From Desulfomonilaceae bacterium (GTDB lineage: Bacteria > Desulfobacterota > Desulfomonilia > Desulfomonilales > Desulfomonilaceae), in the NCBI GenBank assembly GCA_041662605.1, contig JBAZSD010000010.1, positions 62,001-126,000 of the forward strand: a DNA stretch of 64,000 nucleotides, given 5' to 3'. Shown piece after piece: positions 34,113 to 41,155 of the stretch. Position numbers and translations under genes: made by a program. Below the pieces are notes generated by a model. The model was not told the origin of the DNA. It saw nothing but the letters and a program-made list of their open reading frames with translations, and ran no database searches. How positions within the stretch are numbered: position 1 is the stretch's first letter; every line of letters starts with the position of its first letter.

Positions 34113-34499
34113 ATGAGTTCGGCGTTATTTACGAATTCCAAAAAAAAGGATACCGGGCCCGCCATGAAATTCCTAGTCGAGCTTGACCATGTCAAGACAG
34201 GCCAGCCGTTTACCGAAGACACCGTTCGCTCCTTCATCGAAAACATTATTTTCCCGACATTGGACAAGGCCGAACAGCTTGCTCAACAAGGCCTCATAGT
34301 GGCAGGCGGACCAGCAGTCGGACGCATAGCGCTCCGCTTCATTGCGGATGTGGAGACTACCCAGCAGCTTGACCTGATCGTTTCGAGCCTCCCCTTGTGG
34401 GCACTCTCTGATACGCGAGTTACTCCTCTTATCGAATTCAGCGACCGTCGCGACCACGTCCAGGCAATACTTCAACGCATGACTAAAACTGACATCTAA
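34113..34499 (+). CDS. Muconolactone-isomerase-like small protein
   Basis: A 128-residue protein. From the internal ATG at 34164 it reads MKFLVELDHVKTGQPFTEDT, then FPTLDKAEQLAQQGLIVAGG, ALRFIADVETTQQLDLIVSS and LPLWALSDTRVTPLIEFSDR. This is the ferredoxin-like (dimeric alpha/beta barrel) pattern of the muconolactone delta-isomerase family, which in many anaerobes has unknown small-molecule substrates. The 17-residue leader from 34113 is Lys/Ser-rich and may not be translated. Neither start has a good binding site. It stands alone. Confidence 0.65.
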   Translation: MSSALFTNSKKKDTGPAMKFLVELDHVKTGQPFTEDTVRSFIENIIFPTLDKAEQLAQQGLIVAGGPAVGRIALRFIADVETTQQLDLIVSSLPLWALSDTRVTPLIEFSDRRDHVQAILQRMTKTDI

Positions 34500-34865
34500 C
34501 AGGCTCTCCAAGTGACACCCCTGTTGCGCGGGAGCCTCGTTCAATGAAAACCTCCAACCTATAACAGGCGTCAGTGCTCTATTTTCGAGCCCGGCCCCCA
34601 AAGCTGCGTGTCTAGCTTTAAGTTCTTCATCAGAAGCGTTAATTTAATAGCTGGTCGAGGTCATCTTGACCCCCTTGATTAGGATTGAAGCGCGGCCCTT
34701 TACGGTTCGGGCAGAATGTGGTATTTTAAACATAGAGAGTTTAGAGGATCTGTGACAGTTTCCCCCCCTTGTTGCAGACAACCTTTGGCTCTCTTTGTAT
34801 TTGTAGCCTTACCGCTCCAGGAAATCCCGCCTGTCCCCGGCTACATTTGAAGTGTTTGCAAGTGA
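34500..34865. other. Intergenic region without a recognisable gene
   Basis: About 370 bases with no supported gene. A minus-strand frame overlapping the muconolactone-isomerase-like gene and another at 34809-35153 are not family-like. Nothing else stands out. Confidence 0.35.
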
Positions 34866-34991
34866 CCGCCTTGGCAAAACCAAGACCGTCCAAGTTCGGA
34901 GAGCGCCCTGGATATCTTGAAAAGACGGTATGTGAAAGGCGAGATAACCAAAGAAGAATTTGAGCAGATGAAAAAGGACATTCTTTCCTAA
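34866..34991 (+). pseudogene. SHOCT-domain remnant
   Basis: An open frame without a start codon whose last 25 codons read ALDILKRRYVKGEITKEEFE followed by QMKKDILS and a stop. This is the SHOCT motif (short C-terminal domain), normally found at the end of small membrane or lipid-binding proteins. The part before it is closed by a TGA at 34863, so the parent protein is lost. It is a fragment. Confidence 0.45.
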
Positions 34992-35154
34992 CGGTCGCAA
35001 TCCAGCCATTAGTCTTTCATTTGTTGTATGCTCAACTTTCGCAGTTGATAAAGCGGGTAAAAAGCTAACTAAAACGATAGAATAGGCTCGTGAGAGGACG
35101 TCCAATTGTTTCCAAGTATTGGCAAACAAAGATCGCACAGGAGGCCGCCCCACA

Positions 35155-35265
35155 ATGAGAGTTACCCCATCTGAGTTAGAGGATCAAGATCTTCGAGATC
35201 GGATCGACACATTCATGGCTCGGTTTAAAATCGCCACGCTTCTTAACCAAGCCGGGATTAGGTGA
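35155..35265 (+). pseudogene. N-terminal transposase fragment
   Basis: A 36-codon frame with a good binding site (CAGGAGG, about 9 bases upstream) reading MRVTPSELEDQDLRDRIDTF then FKIATLLNQAGIR and TGA. The end resembles the beginning of IS4-like transposases, in which such an R-F-x-I-x-x-LL-x-x-x-GIRK stretch precedes the catalytic part. No further transposase sequence follows. Family assignment is weak. Confidence 0.35.
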
Positions 35266-35370
35266 GAATTTCACTAGATCAAAGGTTTCAACTGTAGCGC
35301 TCATATAGAGTCACTTGCACTGGAAAGGGTTCACGTAAGTAAGGTTACGGCGAGTTGCCGATATTTGGCG

Positions 35371-35868
35371 CTAATGCTTTTTGTCTTTGTCAATGCCGTT
35401 GGCCCAATCTGGAACAGACGCGTCAGGAACGCAATCGCTGGGTCTGTAAGGCTTGAGATCAATTATGGGTGTGCCATCAAAGGCGTCTATGTCATCAACT
35501 GTGATTATACAATCATCTATGGATTTTATTTTGCATACCGTCAATCCAATGAGATTTGGCCGAACTGGGGAACGTGTAGCAAAGACACCGGTAATGGGGA
35601 TTTCTTTGTTTCCTCTCGGGTGGACCCTCAGTATGGCTCTTTTTTCCGGCGAGTCGTTCTGGTTGAACCAATAGAAAACAAGAAGATGAGAGAACTCACT
35701 GAGTCCTAGTAAAGCGTCTTTGTACTGAGATAAGATCTCAATCTTTACCTTCCCGGCATTCCTGACCACATGTCCTATAGGTTCGATCTTGTAAGCTTGA
35801 GCATCAGACTGCAAAGTCAATCCCATCGTAAAAACAAGGGTTAGCGTTGCATAACAGAGCCATCTCAT
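35371..35868 (-). CDS. Exported TrmO/TsaA-like (UPF0066) protein
   Basis: A 165-residue protein. The first 25 residues form a signal peptide (LCYATLTLVFTMGLTLQSDAQA). The mature part matches the UPF0066/TrmO beta-barrel: KIEPIGHVVRNAGKVKIEIL, LSEFSHLLVFYWFNQND, then the SAM-binding station LRVHPRGNKEIPITGVFATR and RSPVRPNLIGLTVCKI, and IDAFDGTPIIDLKPY. TrmO methylates N6-threonylcarbamoyl-A37 of tRNA in the cytoplasm with SAM. A secreted copy cannot do that, so it should have another role. It stands alone. The domain is intact and of usual length. Confidence 0.8.
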   Translation of the reverse strand: MRWLCYATLTLVFTMGLTLQSDAQAYKIEPIGHVVRNAGKVKIEILSQYKDALLGLSEFSHLLVFYWFNQNDSPEKRAILRVHPRGNKEIPITGVFATRSPVRPNLIGLTVCKIKSIDDCIITVDDIDAFDGTPIIDLKPYRPSDCVPDASVPDWANGIDKDKKH

Positions 35869-36019
35869 CTTTTACCGCGCCCATTCTCCAATTTTTGTCG
35901 AACGGTGACTCGATGTTATACCCAAAGGATTTCATAAACAATCGATGAGCGTGCATGTTGCATTTCGCGAAACCGTATCAATACTATTATAAATAAATTC
36001 TCATTCATCGGAGGGCGTA

Positions 36020-36280
36020 ATGCAGGCTAGGCGTTTAATTGGTTTTTTCGTAGCCATGATTTTTGTCCTGACAACTGTAGCCGCTTTTGCCGCGGGGGAT
36101 AACTACTTTGTAATCAAGGACAAAAACGGTGTTTGCAAGGTTATCAAGGCAAAAGAAAAAACACCTGCGACCATAGCAGGACCATTCAAGACCAAAGAAG
36201 AGGCGCAAAAAGCCAAGGAAAAGGAATGCGCCAAGCCATCTAGTAAACCTGGTAAACCAGCTAAAGAGCCTAAGATGTAA
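36020..36280 (+). CDS. Small secreted Lys-rich protein
   Basis: An 86-residue protein with a signal peptide (LIGFFVAMIFVLTTVAAFAA, cleavage before GDNYF). The mature 60 residues contain one short conserved-looking strand set (NYFVIKDKNGVCKVIKAKEK, GPFKTKEEAQKAKEKECAKP) and a Lys/Pro/Ser tail. Two Cys could form a disulfide. GGAGG lies upstream of the ATG. It resembles short periplasmic proteins common in Deltaproteobacteria; I do not know its function. A hairpin follows the stop. Confidence 0.7.
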   Translation: MQARRLIGFFVAMIFVLTTVAAFAAGDNYFVIKDKNGVCKVIKAKEKTPATIAGPFKTKEEAQKAKEKECAKPSSKPGKPAKEPKM

Positions 36281-36285
36281 GGACT

Positions 36286-36314
36286 GGACTTTAGACAATC
36301 ACTGTCCAAAGTCC
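36286..36314 (+). terminator. Hairpin after the small secreted protein gene
   Basis: GGACTTT (36286-36292), one mismatch, GACA (36294-36297), a 5-base loop, TGTC (36303-36306), one base, AAAGTCC (36308-36314). The 11 pairs with one mismatch begin 6 bases after the stop codon. No T run follows, so termination is possible but the site may also be an mRNA 3' stabiliser. Confidence 0.45.
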
Positions 36315-36397
36315 TCGTAAAGTCGGTTATTTGCGCCAATTGGAGTTAATAGAAGGGATTTCATCTTTTATTCTTAATCTCGAAAGGAAAATGAATA

Positions 36398-36874
36398 ATG
36401 CGCACGAACACTAAATTGCTTGCCGTTGGACTCCTGGCTTTGTGCTGTGTGGTATCTCCATTTGTCTCCGCGGTCTTGGCGGAAAATGTCGACCCGGAAC
36501 TGAACAAATTTCAGGGATCCTGGATTTTAGTATCTGGGGAAAAGGATGGAAAGAAGCTGGCAGACGAGGAGGTGAGTAAGAATAAAATAACTCATCAGGG
36601 GCAGCATGGGCAGATCACATCTCCCCATCAAAGCAAGGAAACGATTTTATTTGATATCGTAAAAATAGACCCTACGAAAAGCCCAAAAGAATTTATCTTC
36701 ATTCGTAAGACTGGACCAAGCGCTGGTAAGTCTATAAAAGCTATTTACGAGTTCACCGGAAACGATGAGTACAAATTTGCTTTCGACCCGAGCGGAGTTA
36801 CAACACCCAAAGAGTTCGCCACCAAAGCGGGGACTGGGTACATTCTCAATACGTGGAAACGAGTAAAGCCTTAG
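36398..36874 (+). CDS. Exported lipocalin-like (TIGR03067) protein
   Basis: A 158-residue protein with a signal peptide (LLAVGLLALCCVVSPFVSAVLA). The mature part fits the TIGR03067 pattern: ELNKFQGSWILVSGEKDGKK, then strands ETILFDIVKIDPTKSPKEFI, GKSIKAIYEFTGNDEYKFAF and GTGYILNTWKRVKP. Such proteins form a small lipocalin-like barrel and are abundant in Planctomycetes; some occur in other phyla. The role is unknown. It follows the previous exported protein by 117 bases in the same direction. Confidence 0.75.
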   Translation: MRTNTKLLAVGLLALCCVVSPFVSAVLAENVDPELNKFQGSWILVSGEKDGKKLADEEVSKNKITHQGQHGQITSPHQSKETILFDIVKIDPTKSPKEFIFIRKTGPSAGKSIKAIYEFTGNDEYKFAFDPSGVTTPKEFATKAGTGYILNTWKRVKP

Positions 36875-37047
36875 CTGGAAAAAGACTCCATGAGCGTCAA
36901 TTACTCATTTTCTTATTTGCGGCCTGAGTAATCTGATTCAAATGCTGAGACATTAGCCGCCAGGAGATCCGTATCAATTCCGATCAACTTTTCGGCTGCG
37001 GCCTGAAAGCAGTTTCAACCTGGCGGTAACATTTTATAACCTCAGTA

Positions 37048-37500
37048 TTATTTTGAATCTTGAACGGCTGCAATTTGTTCTTGAGCCTGTTTCCTAAACT
37101 CAAAAGGCGCGTCTATATTATGAAAAGGATATCTTGTGCCGCCTGTGCCAATTACCATGATTGAACCGAACCCCAGAATTCTGCCCAAAAGGCCTTGACT
37201 GACCTGAATACCTTCAACCTTGTTTAGCAGTATCTCAATGGAATTTCTACGGATGAAGCCAACCTTTACAAGGAGGCGTTTGTTTGTTATTCCGAATTCG
37301 GATGTCGAGTAGTTAATGAACGAAGAAATACCCGTGGCTATTGCAATAACAATGAAAAGATAGCCAACTGCGCTACCGCCCTGAGAAAATATTATGGCAA
37401 CGATAAACCAAATTGCTGCCCAGAGAAAAATTACAAAATGCAGCTTGCAACGATAAACTATATTCTCTCCCTTCATAATATTTTCCTCAATATAGCTCAT
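37048..37500 (-). CDS. Bacterial PH-domain membrane protein (YdbT-like)
   Basis: A 150-residue protein starting at ATG 37500, with GAGGAA five bases upstream. Two adjacent hydrophobic segments near residues 22-62 (FVIFLWAAIWFIVAIIFSQG and AVGYLFIVIAIATGISSFIN) are followed by a bPH2 domain: FGITNKRLLVKVGFIRRNSI, LNKVEGIQVSQGLLGRILGF and GSIMVIGTGGTRYPFHNID. This is the standard form of small PH-domain membrane proteins of unknown function. Confidence 0.85.
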   Translation of the reverse strand: MSYIEENIMKGENIVYRCKLHFVIFLWAAIWFIVAIIFSQGGSAVGYLFIVIAIATGISSFINYSTSEFGITNKRLLVKVGFIRRNSIEILLNKVEGIQVSQGLLGRILGFGSIMVIGTGGTRYPFHNIDAPFEFRKQAQEQIAAVQDSK

Positions 37501-37652
37501 TACGTTCCTCTTTTCTGTGGTTGGCTTTAAAAGCATTTAGAGACCAGGACCAGGAAAACCCGACTTATAGCAGCGTTTGCAACGCCTTTCTGTGACCCGT
37601 TATTGAAACGCGACTTGTCGGTCATGAGGCGCCAATATTACGAGCAATCCTA

Positions 37653-37964
37653 TCATTTTTCGTCGCCATGATCGTGAGGGCCAAGCTCTACGAACTTGAC
37701 CGTTTCGTCATAGCAATCTGAACAATCATGACAACGGACAATCTTGTCATACCCTCTTCGTCTACAAATCATACAGTAGAGGTAAATGATGAGAAGGTTT
37801 GTCTTCACCGGATCGCTGTAATATCCCCTAAAATCTGACCTCAGTGGTTCGCCGATTGCAATCGGATTAGCAAGAATAATGTCCATTTTCTTCTGAACCG
37901 CGTTCTTTAAGGCAGCATGTTTTTTCAGCGATTCAAGAAAGTCGTCGCTGAACAAGGCGACCAT
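37653..37964 (-). CDS. RelE/ParE-type toxin
   Basis: A 103-residue protein of the RelE/ParE superfamily type: MVALFSDDFLESLKKHAALK (first strand and helices), LANPIAIGEPLRSDFRGYYS, then KTNLLIIYLYCMICRRRGYD and a C-terminal DETVKFVELGPHDHGDEK. It carries several Cys (ICRRRGYDKIVRCHDCSDC), a feature of one RelE subfamily and a possible metal site. It overlaps the antitoxin gene by one base (TGATG). It probably cleaves mRNA on the ribosome or acts on gyrase. Confidence 0.8.
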   Translation of the reverse strand: MVALFSDDFLESLKKHAALKNAVQKKMDIILANPIAIGEPLRSDFRGYYSDPVKTNLLIIYLYCMICRRRGYDKIVRCHDCSDCYDETVKFVELGPHDHGDEK

Positions 37965-38215
37965 CAGAAGACCTCATCGTAACTGGACCACTTCGTTGCG
38001 CCGGATTGGATCTTCACCATGGTCGCCATGAGGCTATCTCTGAATCCTGGATCATCGAGGAAAATTTTCATTGGATCGTCTTCATTGACCCGCTTCAGAT
38101 TGAGTATGAACTGTGTAAAGATTTCCGAGACCGTTGTTCTTTGTCTTGTAGCGTAAATCTTCGCATATTCGATAAGGTCTTGATCCATAGTAATATTGAT
38201 CTTTCTTTTTGCCAT
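37964..38215 (-). CDS. Ribbon-helix-helix-type antitoxin
   Basis: An 83-residue protein starting at ATG 38215 (GGAGG upstream). It begins MAKRKINITMDQDLIEYAKI with a beta strand, then YATRQRTTVSEIFTQFILNL, the RHH pattern of DNA-binding antitoxins (DUF6364-like). The C-terminal 35 residues (FLDDPGFRDSLMATMVKIQS, then TKWSSYDEVF) should bind the toxin. The stop codon overlaps the toxin start by one base, so translation is coupled. It probably represses its own promoter. Confidence 0.8.
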   Translation of the reverse strand: MAKRKINITMDQDLIEYAKIYATRQRTTVSEIFTQFILNLKRVNEDDPMKIFLDDPGFRDSLMATMVKIQSGATKWSSYDEVF

Positions 38216-38465
38216 GCGATTGGAGCCTCCTCGAAGCATACCCCTAATATACGCCCAATATGTGGCCTAATCAAGGATCGAAGCATGATAAAACAAAATA
38301 ACTGGAAAAATTGTTTCAACATTTGGCTCAATTTTGAAAGCATTGGGCCTGGCTATCCTTATGCTATGAGATCAGCGAAAAAGGAGTTCATAGATTCAAA
38401 AGATTTTACATTCCCGAATTGAATGTCTGAGGTGGCTTGGTCTTCATTATAGTAAGTGTCGCCGG

Positions 38466-38672
38466 TTATTGAAGACGACCTTTTAGAGTCTCCGTCATGC
38501 GATGGTAAGGTACCAGGAGTTCGCGGGCAAGCTCCGCAGCCCTTAATCCAAGCTCTTCAATCTGTTCGGCGAGATGTGCGCCAGGCAAATTCAAATCGAG
38601 TAGCAATTTTGCAGCGTCAAGTAGGTCAATCTTCTTTTCCGCCTTGCGCTCAGAACCGGCGAAAGCATTGAA
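38466..38672 (-). pseudogene. Coding-like fragment, helical C-terminus
   Basis: A minus-strand frame of 68 codons without a start, reading AFAGSERKAEKKIDLLDAAK, then LLLDLNLPGAHLAEQIEELG, LRAAELARELLVPYHRM and TLKGRLQ at the stop. Its regular amphipathic helices and Leu/Ala/Glu content look like a real protein end. The upstream side is closed by TGA at 38673. The parent gene is therefore truncated. Family not recognised. Confidence 0.4.
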
Positions 38673-38680
38673 TCAACAGA

Positions 38681-39172
38681 TCACGGCTTTACGTACGCAA
38701 ATCCCATTCTTTGTAAGTCAATTATTTCCAATATCCCTGCTGGAACTATCTCGCAGACATCAATCAAGTCCTGTTTGTCGATGTGATTATTGGCCAACGC
38801 ATTCCTGCACATTTTGAATCTAACTCCCAGCCTGTGAAGTTCCTCGATTGTGTCGGCGTGGCGGGATACGTTATCTTTTTTAAACAGTTTAACAGCGGCG
38901 CCGTTAGCGACAACACTGATCTCACACTGCTGCGCCGGAATCTCCTTGAAAAGATTCTTTATGTTTGCCAGTGCTAACGAAAGTCTTTCTTCCTGATCCC
39001 AATCAAGATGAAAAAGCGCTTTTAGGGACCTCTTCGCATCGACTCCTTGAGTCTGCTTTGTTTGTGTTCCCATTGATTCAACCCCTTCGCCAGAGTATAC
39101 GATAAAAGGACAAATGGCTGTTTCAGTCACCAACAAAAAGCTGATCGCAATTAGTGAAAATAGTCTTTTCAT
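38681..39172 (-). CDS. Exported DsrE-family protein
   Basis: A 163-residue protein with a signal peptide (LFSLIAISFLLVTETAICPF) and a DsrE/DsrF-like domain: LKALFHLDWDQEERLSLALA, NIKNLFKEIPAQQCEISVVA, NGAAVKLFKKD and a C-terminal part with LHRLGVRFKMCRNALANNHI, VPAGILEIIDLQRMGFAYVK. Cys in KMC is near the position of the sulfur-carrying Cys in DsrE. Periplasmic DsrE proteins of this type are common in sulfur-metabolising Deltaproteobacteria but unstudied. ATG 39172 has GGAAGAAG upstream; a TTG at 39187 is less likely. Confidence 0.8.
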   Translation of the reverse strand: MKRLFSLIAISFLLVTETAICPFIVYSGEGVESMGTQTKQTQGVDAKRSLKALFHLDWDQEERLSLALANIKNLFKEIPAQQCEISVVANGAAVKLFKKDNVSRHADTIEELHRLGVRFKMCRNALANNHIDKQDLIDVCEIVPAGILEIIDLQRMGFAYVKP

Positions 39173-39300
39173 GTGAACTTCTTCCAAAGGTCTGGTTTTC
39201 AGTGATTAAGCGGACTATTGCAACAGGCTCTTTAAATAAGCCTATCCAGAATATTGAGGTATTCCTCGATCTTGCCAAGCCCTTTACCGAAAATTACGAT

Positions 39301-39654
39301 TCAATCGTTATCGTCGGATTGGAATGAGAGTTTTGGCCTTCCGAAAAAGTGCCAGATACAGCTATCAATAATATGACTTAATTGTTGACCGGCCTGTTGT
39401 CGTTGCTTCACCAATTCAAACAGGTTGGCGTCGACGGTTGTCGCCAGTTTCTCCCGTTTCCCCTCTTTTTTCTTGTGGAAAATACGAGGCCTTGGAGCGT
39501 CCGGGAGAGGCAGGGGGTCATTCAAATGTTGATTTTTGAGCAACAGAATTTGCTCTTGTAAAGAAGCCATGCACTGATTGAACTCTTCGCGAGTTACGAA
39601 TAGCGAAGAGTCGGGGAGTCGGTCAGGATCGATTGCCGAACGTTTCCTGGGCAT
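39301..39654 (-). CDS. Basic hypothetical protein, possible DNA-binding
   Basis: A 117-residue protein. The first part (SLFVTREEFNQCMASLQEQI) is a coiled coil. Then comes a basic linker (PRPRIFHKKKEGKREKLA) and a C-terminal helical part beginning TTVDANLFELVKQRQQAGQQ and LSHIIDSCIWHFFGRPK, which has the look of a ribbon-helix-helix DNA-binding domain. It follows the 56-residue gene by 6 bases on the same strand, so both are probably one transcript. No known family is recognised. The pair could be a plasmid-type regulator or an addiction-like module. Confidence 0.55.
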   Translation of the reverse strand: MPRKRSAIDPDRLPDSSLFVTREEFNQCMASLQEQILLLKNQHLNDPLPLPDAPRPRIFHKKKEGKREKLATTVDANLFELVKQRQQAGQQLSHIIDSCIWHFFGRPKLSFQSDDND

Positions 39655-39660
39655 ATTCGA

Positions 39661-39831
39661 TTACTCATCTTTCTTTTCAGGGTTATCTGTTTGTCCTTTG
39701 ACTATGTCTTCCAGCATTTCTTTCAATACGGCCTGTTCTGAGGGCATTTGGGCGAGAAGTTTTCTTATTTGATCTTTAAAACCCTGTTGTTCTCTCAATG
39801 GCTGTGATTTTTTCTTCTTTTTCTTCATCAT
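39661..39831 (-). CDS. Short Lys-rich hypothetical protein
   Basis: A 56-residue frame that starts MMKKKKKKSQPLREQQGFKD, continues QIRKLLAQMPSEQAVLKEML and ends EKKDE. It has a very basic N-terminus and one amphipathic helix. It is short, but it lies 6 bases ahead of the gene at 39301-39654 and runs the same way, which supports it. Function unknown. Its start is at one of two adjacent ATGs (39831 or 39828). Confidence 0.5.
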   Translation of the reverse strand: MMKKKKKKSQPLREQQGFKDQIRKLLAQMPSEQAVLKEMLEDIVKGQTDNPEKKDE

Positions 39832-40035
39832 GACGGACCTGCGTAATTAGATGACTGGAGAAGCGGTACCAACGGTCGCAAAAAAATGAATAGTCATCCA
39901 TTTTCAATACCTCAGAAAAAGCTGCATGTCTATGGAAAAACATAGATAAGACAGAAAAGATGTGACAATTCTATTTAGGTTGAATGGATGGCGCCGGAGC
40001 CACCTATGATGGTGGCTACCGGCAAAATGTAAGGG

Positions 40036-40377
40036 TTAAATCTTGTCTACAACTGTAGACCAGATGTCACGAACTCCATCAAACCAACCCTTGACCCATG
40101 ACGCGGCATAATAGTTGAGACATGGGTCGTGCGGTTTAACGCCCATAAGATGATCCTCTTCAAAAGCGTCTCTGAAATATTCCCCTATCACATTGTCATT
40201 CAGAATCGAAGAAGTCACCCAATGGTCCTGGTATGTGTAGTCGAATTTCACTGCGTAAATGAAGTCGGAATAAGACGCTGAATTGGCCCAACCTTGGCCT
40301 TCGGTTTTACCATTTTTAAAAGAATCTTTTTCTATACAGGCCTTTTCCTCTCTCAATCTTTGAATTATAGCTTCCAT
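40036..40377 (-). CDS. Hypothetical protein
   Basis: A 113-residue soluble protein with a strong binding site (AAGGGGGGAT) ahead of its ATG. It starts with a helix MEAIIQRLREEKACIEKDSF and contains EGQGWANSASYSDFIYAVKF, HWVTSSILNDNVIGEYFRDA, then SWVKGWFDGVRDIWSTVVDK. Trp and Tyr are frequent. There is no signal peptide or membrane helix. I do not recognise it. It stands alone between AT-rich gaps. Confidence 0.6.
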   Translation of the reverse strand: MEAIIQRLREEKACIEKDSFKNGKTEGQGWANSASYSDFIYAVKFDYTYQDHWVTSSILNDNVIGEYFRDAFEEDHLMGVKPHDPCLNYYAASWVKGWFDGVRDIWSTVVDKI

Positions 40378-40693
40378 GATGTTATCCCCCCTTGTTAGAG
40401 ATTTCTGTCTGTGATTCGCTGGAACATTTAGAAAAGATATCCCCCATATTGCGCAGCGGTTTCAAAACGGGTTATAGACCATGTCAGGCGAGACTTTATC
40501 GAACTACTTAATCACGATGTGTCGTCAACCATTTTACACCCCCTGTAATTTACTGATCTATACGAATATCGCTCCGATAGAAGATAACTCGCAGAGATAA
40601 TATTTGTTGTCAACAGGTGGTGACAATTCTATCCTAATGTATTGTATTAATTATATAATGACCAAATTATAGACATTGGCGACTGACCGCGGA
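40378..40693. other. Intergenic AT-rich region
   Basis: About 315 AT-rich bases between the hypothetical gene and the end of the lexA-polymerase cassette. AACATTTAGAAAAGAT and TTATATAATGACC could hold promoter elements for the minus-strand gene, but they are not clear. No gene seen. Confidence 0.35.
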
Positions 40694-41155
40694 CTAGTAA
40701 ACCTTCATTCTTAGAAATTTATCCAACCGGCCGCTCCAGTTTTTAAGAGCTTTCCACATGACAATTGATATTGATATTCCTTTAGCCCCCTGTTTTTGCA
40801 ATTTACCCTCGACAGCGAGAACCTGACTGGTAAGTATAGTTCGCGCAAATCCATTCTGGGCTTTTGGGAAAACCACCACATCAATAAGACCGGTTTCGTC
40901 CTCCATTGTAAGAAACATTACCCTTTTTCCTGATTTGGTTGGTGGAGTATGGACAATCACAAGCAGGCCGATGACCCGCACAATGGAGCCTGATGGTAAA
41001 CGTCGCAAATCAGTCGCCCTGACGATATTCTGTTGAGCCAGAATTGGTCTAAGGATAGACAATGGATGCGCATGACAGAAAACTTTCATGGATATGGCTT
41101 CGTTATAAGCCAGCGTTCTGTCAGTCTCATTTATGTGTTTGGTCTGGTCATGCAT
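40694..41155 (-). CDS. OB-fold protein, the detached C-terminal part of the DnaE2-type polymerase
   Basis: A 153-residue protein that corresponds to the last domain of error-prone DnaE2/ImuC polymerases. It has the stretch ISMKVFCHAHPLSILRPILA, which in DnaE2 follows the HhH domain. The OB-fold comes next: GSIVRVIGLLVIVHTPPTKS, GKRVMFLTMEDETGLIDVVV and FPKAQNGFARTIL. It starts with ATG 41155 inside the end of the polymerase gene (8-base overlap, different frame), so translation is probably coupled and the two chains likely assemble. The OB-fold should bind single-stranded DNA. Alternatively a simple frameshift split one gene. Confidence 0.8.
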   Translation of the reverse strand: MHDQTKHINETDRTLAYNEAISMKVFCHAHPLSILRPILAQQNIVRATDLRRLPSGSIVRVIGLLVIVHTPPTKSGKRVMFLTMEDETGLIDVVVFPKAQNGFARTILTSQVLAVEGKLQKQGAKGISISIVMWKALKNWSGRLDKFLRMKVY

